The position numbers and the translations under genes were made by a program. From Chromobotia macracanthus (taxonomy: Eukaryota; Chordata; Actinopteri; Cypriniformes; Botiidae), in assembly GCA_036877525.1 (NCBI GenBank), contig JAZGTH010000068.1, forward strand, positions 4,141,501 to 4,205,500: DNA of 64,000 nucleotides, given 5' to 3'. The notes under the pieces were generated by a model. The model was not told the origin of the DNA. It did not search any database and was given only the letters and a program-made list of their open reading frames with translations. How positions within the stretch are numbered: the first letter of the stretch is position 1; each line of letters starts with the position of its first letter. Positions 59,696-64,000 of this stretch are shown here, piece by piece.

Positions 59696-60078
59696 TTAAG
59701 GGAGGTACTACAGGTTCACAAACTGAAATTCTGTCCTCCAATCAAAATCAAACAGTTTCAAAACGGTTTCAGATGCGTCAAATATGCAAATTAGACACCA
59801 TCTTAACAATATGCAAATTGGGCACCATCTTAATAAATATGCACAAACGTGCATATTACAAAAGTGATGTAGACTTCCAGGGAAATGTCGCTGTACATAT
59901 TTCATATATGGAAAACATAATTTACCAGCAATATCAGAGAAGCAAGGTCTAAATTTAGGTTCCTGTTCCTATGAAGGTAATGATAAATATGAGATATTAT
60001 ATTTGCTATATTAGCAAAATGTTACCAAGAAAATGGCCCCTGAAATTCATCACTTGTGCGTGTAGTACCTCCCTTTAA
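59696..60078. mobile_element. TTAA-flanked MITE (GGGAGGTACTACA termini)
   Basis: The left end TTAAGGGAGGTACTACA and the inverted right end TGTAGTACCTCCCTTTAA face each other over 383 bp, each with a TTAA. The interior carries a near-perfect 27-bp tandem duplication (ATATGCAAATT...CACCATCTTAA) around 59780-59840. There is no coding capacity. It sits downstream of clip2, possibly in its 3' UTR. Confidence 0.7.
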
Positions 60079-60405
60079 GACCATACAGAATGAGTCCTCC
60101 TGAACTAAAAGATGATAGTTTTACTAAAAGACAACATGCATCATCTTAAAACAATAAATGAAAACAAACTGTTGATTTGATTTTAACTACATGTTGGGTC
60201 TTGGTACTGTCCGCTAATATCGTATAATACCACAAAGTTATGCACTAATGCTTACTTAATCTGCAATACTGGCTTTTGTATCTTTACGGTGTAACTTAAA
60301 TTGCTAGTTTGGCTTAACATGGCTGCTGAATACTGTATAATTTATAAATGTGTCATATAAAAACACAAAAAAATGGACAGGTATGGAATCCAGGAGCCTG
60401 TCATT

Positions 60406-60411
60406 TTTATT
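60406..60411 (-). terminator. clip2: clip2 candidate poly(A) signal
   Basis: AATAAA on the minus strand about 525 nt after the clip2 stop. Further AATAAA copies lie farther downstream (for example 59345-59350), so the true 3' end is unresolved. Confidence 0.35.
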
Positions 60412-60934
60412 TACTTGTTACTACAGTATCTATGAAAAGTGACAAGCCCAAAACTTTCACACCCAATGCTGGGGGTGGGCCAGTCTACGGTGAAGAGCAT
60501 AAATGACAAATAAATTAAACGGGTATAAATCAAGGCCAAAATTATTCTCTAAACAGCAACCGGTTACAACCAGCTGGGAGTATAGCGGAGTATTGTTTGT
60601 CTGAGGATTGGAGCGTCCTGACTGATGGTCTCTCATTTCTTAAATCAGATATCAACGGTCACCTCGGAGGTAGTTTACAGGGTCGGTGTCAGAAGTTGTA
60701 CCGTGACCTTTAAAACCACTTCCGGCATGTCTTGATATATCATCTCAGATCATTTTAGATTTTCTTCAATATGTGTTTTCTGTTTGTTCATCTATAAAGT
60801 TGTTTTGGTGTTAACTGTAAACAGAAAACAAGACGTCCAGTGAAGCGTTAGTCCAAACGTCTAGGCATCAAACTGGCTTTTTACAACACACCTCCATTCT
60901 CTCCTAAAACATCTGAGAATAGTTTTAGCCCTCA

Positions 60935-63081
60935 TCAGTGTTCTTCCTAGAATGAGAGAAAAGATATGAATACATGTGCACAAATACAGACTACAGAGAC
61001 TACAGAGAAATTCAAGGCACAGAAACTGCTACATGGAAAGTTCATGCTGTTCTTTATAGATTTTCTATCATTTTTGGATAAAGACCTCTTGTGTGAAGGA
61101 AGTGTCTTCTGAATGGATTCCGTTTGCAGAATTTGCACTAGCATGAGCCTGTAGAGAACAAACCAGATGTTAACTCCATTGTTTAGGGGACTGATGTTTG
61201 AAGCTGCAATCTGTAAGTTCTGCCTCAATCACCATAAATCTTTATTAGTGGTGCTTGCAAAGCAAAGCATCACTATTATCCTCTTTCATCTATTTTTGCA
61301 CAAAACTGTGGTACGTAACTTGTCCCACACCGTTTGTCATAGACTCATGAACGAGGAGAGGTGTGCTATGACTTTTACAAGCAATCAGGTAAACAAAGTT
61401 TGCCCAGTTTGCAAAAAAAGTGGGCAAAAAATTGCCTGGATTTAACATCTAAGCTTTTTGTGATGTCATAGCTTTGTACCAGAACGTCGTAAAGACCAGG
61501 GGTGGGCTCTTATCGCTCGGCTTAGCAAGCAGCAACAAATGGTTAATTTTGCTAACAAATAATTGCTAATTTAATTTAATAGCCAGGGCCTACAAACCAG
61601 TTACGGTAATCTAGCAACCACCCAGTTGACTTCCATTGAGAAAGACGAGAGGCATCAGAACACTGTAGAGAAGAGTTGTCTTTTTTGACTCAGACTGGCA
61701 AGTTAAGTCATGCTAGCATCATGCTAAAACATGTTAACATGCTAAATCATACAGCATAATAATAAGTTATATTAGCATCATGCTAAAACATGTTAGAATC
61801 ATTTTTAACCATGTTAGCATCATATTAAAACATGTTAATGTCGTTGAAATATTCTGGCCAAGTTTTGCAAGCACCAATCACATTTTTCAGAAAATGTACT
61901 GATTTATTGTACTTGCTCAATGCCTGTTTTTGTTTATTTTTAACCAAATAAGTCAAGGATTGCGGCTTTAATTGTTTTATAATGGTTTGGTAGCAGTTTC
62001 AGGTCTGTTCATTTACCTGGTTCTTGTCTGGACGGGTGCGCATGGCCTGCACTAGCTGATCCACATGTTGGTTGTGCTCCAGTGCGTTCCTCAGAGCCTC
62101 TTCTGTGCTATGCAGCCTCTGACGCAGATTAGCCACCTCTGTCTCTGAGGTGGATGGATCCATCATAGAGTACCGGCGGTGGTCTGGGGATGACCGCTCT
62201 CGACCCTGAGATAACAGTACAAATAAAAATTGTTTGTCGAATTTAAGTAAAAACCAAGTTTATACCATTAATGTTATATTACCTCCATGATAGAAATTTA
62301 GTTTGACAGTTACACTGTCAATTTATTATTAGAGTCGTGGCCTAACATTAGAGTCGTGACACATGCTTAAATGGAAAACAGGACTTTGAATCTGACTCAT
62401 TTCCTGATCCTTTTTTTCCCCTCATTATTTCCTGTACTCTCTCTACCTTCCTTTACTTAACGTTACACATAGGCTAGAACGTTATTGTATACATCACCAA
62501 AAGCTAAATTAAATATGCTAACAATGAAAACATGACATGTTTGTCATGTTACAGCAGCAATGGCTGCAGATTCAGGCTGCTGTACACGTCTCACCAGCAG
62601 TAAAAGTTTCTCCCGCAGGGTTTTGATGTCATCCTGTAGTTTCTGCTCCTTCATCCTCCACTCAGCCCTGTGAACTTCACGGCTAAGGTCGCGGTCCACT
62701 CCTGGAGAGTGGCATGGAGATTCCAGCAATAACACCCTCAGCTCATTCAAGCTCCTGAAAAACATCCACCAGCCCCCCCACACACACACACACACACAAG
62801 GACACATACACGCGCACACACACAGACAAATGTAGTGAACTTGAGTAGTTGCAATACTGTGCAACTAAATATTACACCTAAAATCTTAAATCAAAAGAGC
62901 ATCATCAGGCCAGGTCATGGGGAATGCAAGGTTGTATAGGAACAAGCGTGTCAGAACATTCAAGAACATTCGTCCATTATTATAGCTCTTCCATAAGCAT
63001 TGACTGAAGGAGCAACATTTAAAGGCGGTGACACTTCAGCTCAGATGATTGAGCTGAAAACTCGTCCAGTTTTATATATGT

Positions 63082-63161
<80 letters not shown>

Positions 63162-64000
63162 GATATAGATATATAGATATAAAGATATATAGACAGATAG
63201 TTTTCTATTTTCAGCAACAGCAGGATGTTTTAATGCTGATTTCTATAGCGGCGGAGCCCAAAGGCTCTGACAGGAAGGAAAGTATTCACTGTTAGCATGT
63301 TACATTGATCAAAATGGCTAAATGACATTTGGGCCAGAGCTTTAATCAGCTTAATTGTCTTCATTAAGTTAAATTGCTCTTGAGTGGATTACACTCAGCA
63401 AAAGATCATTACTGCTGGTGTATTGACAAGCAATACACAATCCAGATGATGGTTGTTTACGACAGAGATGGAAAAGAACAACAGTATACAATGCTAAGAG
63501 AATGGAAGAAAGCATATGCTGGTAGGAACTTCATTATCCAAGATGATAAGCAAGCTCTAAAGTCAATTTCCAGATGGCCCGTGCTGTCATTACCATCTCA
63601 AGTGTTTAAAACCTCACTCAGACCCATAATAAATCATAAAGTGCCCTCTGCTATTTACCTCTCTTTCTTTAGCAGCTCCTGGCTAATCACCACCAGCTGG
63701 CCAGATGCATCATGGGATTTCTTGGTCATGGCCTCCAGCTCCCCCTCCAAACGCGTCTTCTCCCTCAAGAGTCCATCAGCTTTCTTCTCTCCCAAACGAA
63801 CTTTTTCCTCCAAGGCTACACATAAAACAGGTGTGTTTAATGTACGGAGAACATTCTTTAATGTCCTACAAAACTACAATCAGAATCCTCTTATATGACA
63901 AATAATGCAGAATTACCAGTAATTTGGGTCTTCAGGGCATCTACTTGGGTTGTTAGAGTAGACACTTCTTTTTCCCGTTTAGTGAGTTTCTCCAGAGTTT
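60935..64000 (-). CDS. clip2: CAP-Gly linker protein 2, C-terminal part (partial, continues past window)
   Basis: CLIP-115 is a microtubule plus-end protein with N-terminal CAP-Gly domains and a long coiled coil; only the coiled-coil tail is here. Exons: 63917 to beyond 64000, 63659-63815, 62595-62754, 62017-62205 and 60935-60946. All phases agree. Visible segments are LEKLTKREKEVSTLTTQV, LEEKVRLGEKKADGLLREK, WRMKEQKLQDDIKTLREKL, RRYSMMDPSTSETEVANLRQ and ALEHNQHVDQLVQAMR. The last matches my recollection of the human CLIP2 end (RRYSLIDP, LMEAMRSCPDK, then -EDKH). The final exon has just 12 nt, EEH plus stop. Heptads of Leu, Glu and Lys support a coiled coil. The position upstream of gtf2ird1 in the same orientation equals human CLIP2-GTF2IRD1. 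No CLIP1-type zinc knuckles follow. Confidence 0.85.
61198..61971. mobile_element. TTAA-type MITE, AGCTGCAAT family, copy 3 (clip2 intron)
   Basis: The left end TTGAAGCTGCAATCTGTAAG and the right end, read inward, TTAAAGCCGCAATCC define a 774-bp element. It is longer than its relatives because it contains a block of diverged tandem ATGCTAA-type repeats (61708-61846). Confidence 0.6.
61708..61846. repeat. Diverged tandem ATGCTAAAACATGTTA units (clip2 intron)
   Basis: Repeats of TAGCATCATGCTAAAACATG and TTAACATGCTAA, several of them partially self-complementary, inside the MITE at 61198-61971. A recurring fish low-complexity repeat type. Confidence 0.7.
62779..62825. repeat. (CA)n microsatellite (clip2 intron)
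   Basis: CA dinucleotides with GACACATACACGCG interruptions, starting 25 nt upstream of a clip2 exon acceptor. Confidence 0.9.
63086..63158. repeat. (TA)n(GA)n compound microsatellite (clip2 intron)
   Basis: About 30 nt of TA run directly into about 42 nt of GA. The block is followed by a degenerate TAGATATA region. Confidence 0.93.

Noticed and set aside
59488..59952. 154-residue plus-strand frame
   Set aside because: Half of it is the GGGAGGTACTACA MITE and the rest is AT-rich sequence without recognisable motifs; no promoter or homology evidence.
63374..63898. 174-residue plus-strand frame
   Set aside because: Lies antisense to a clip2 coiled-coil exon and its intron; no domain, and codon content follows the complementary exon.

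Overview
The window looks like nuclear DNA of a teleost fish, most likely a cyprinid-type species. It is AT-rich, has small exons with GT-AG introns, and carries many microsatellites, TTAA-flanked miniature inverted-repeat elements and tRNA-derived SINEs with the fish-typical tail GTAAGTCGCTTTGGATAAAA. Nothing bacterial or viral is visible.

Three genes lie in the right-hand 36 kb, all on the minus strand, in the order (reading along their transcription) clip2, gtf2ird1, dtx2. clip2 (60935 to beyond 64000) contributes only its last five coding exons, a C-terminal coiled coil of about 200 residues. gtf2ird1 (CDS 39593-53391, with a CpG-island promoter and a probable non-coding first exon near 57.3 kb) can be modelled completely. 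Its 26 coding exons join in frame to 968 codons with five TFII-I (I-) repeats, a SUMO motif, a basic nuclear signal and a conserved C-terminus. dtx2 (CDS 28435-37164) is also complete: nine exons join in frame to 601 codons carrying two WWE domains, a RING finger and a Deltex C-terminal domain. The order CLIP2-GTF2IRD1 matches the human Williams-Beuren region (7q11.23). DTX2 lies more distally in 7q11.23 in human, whereas here it follows gtf2ird1 directly with no gtf2i between.

The left 27 kb holds no coding exon I can support. It contains scattered mobile elements (SINEs at 2.4, 9.8 and 10.3 kb, a hAT-like fragment at 11.7 kb, a CCTAA-rich foldback element at 18.5 kb, TTAA MITEs at 0.6 and 22.8 kb), palindromes, and several more complex, CpG-containing blocks that could be conserved non-coding elements.

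The most interesting signals are these: a cluster of four GGATTA sites around the gtf2ird1 CpG-island promoter, the motif through which mammalian GTF2IRD1 represses itself; a three-copy 46-bp minisatellite between those sites; an intron at the same position and phase in four of the five I-repeats but absent from the fourth; a 48-nt phase-neutral exon just before repeat 5; an AU-rich element in the gtf2ird1 3' UTR; and a 135-nt uninterrupted (CAGA)n array 42 nt from a dtx2 splice donor, about 1.3 kb from a GATA-type array.
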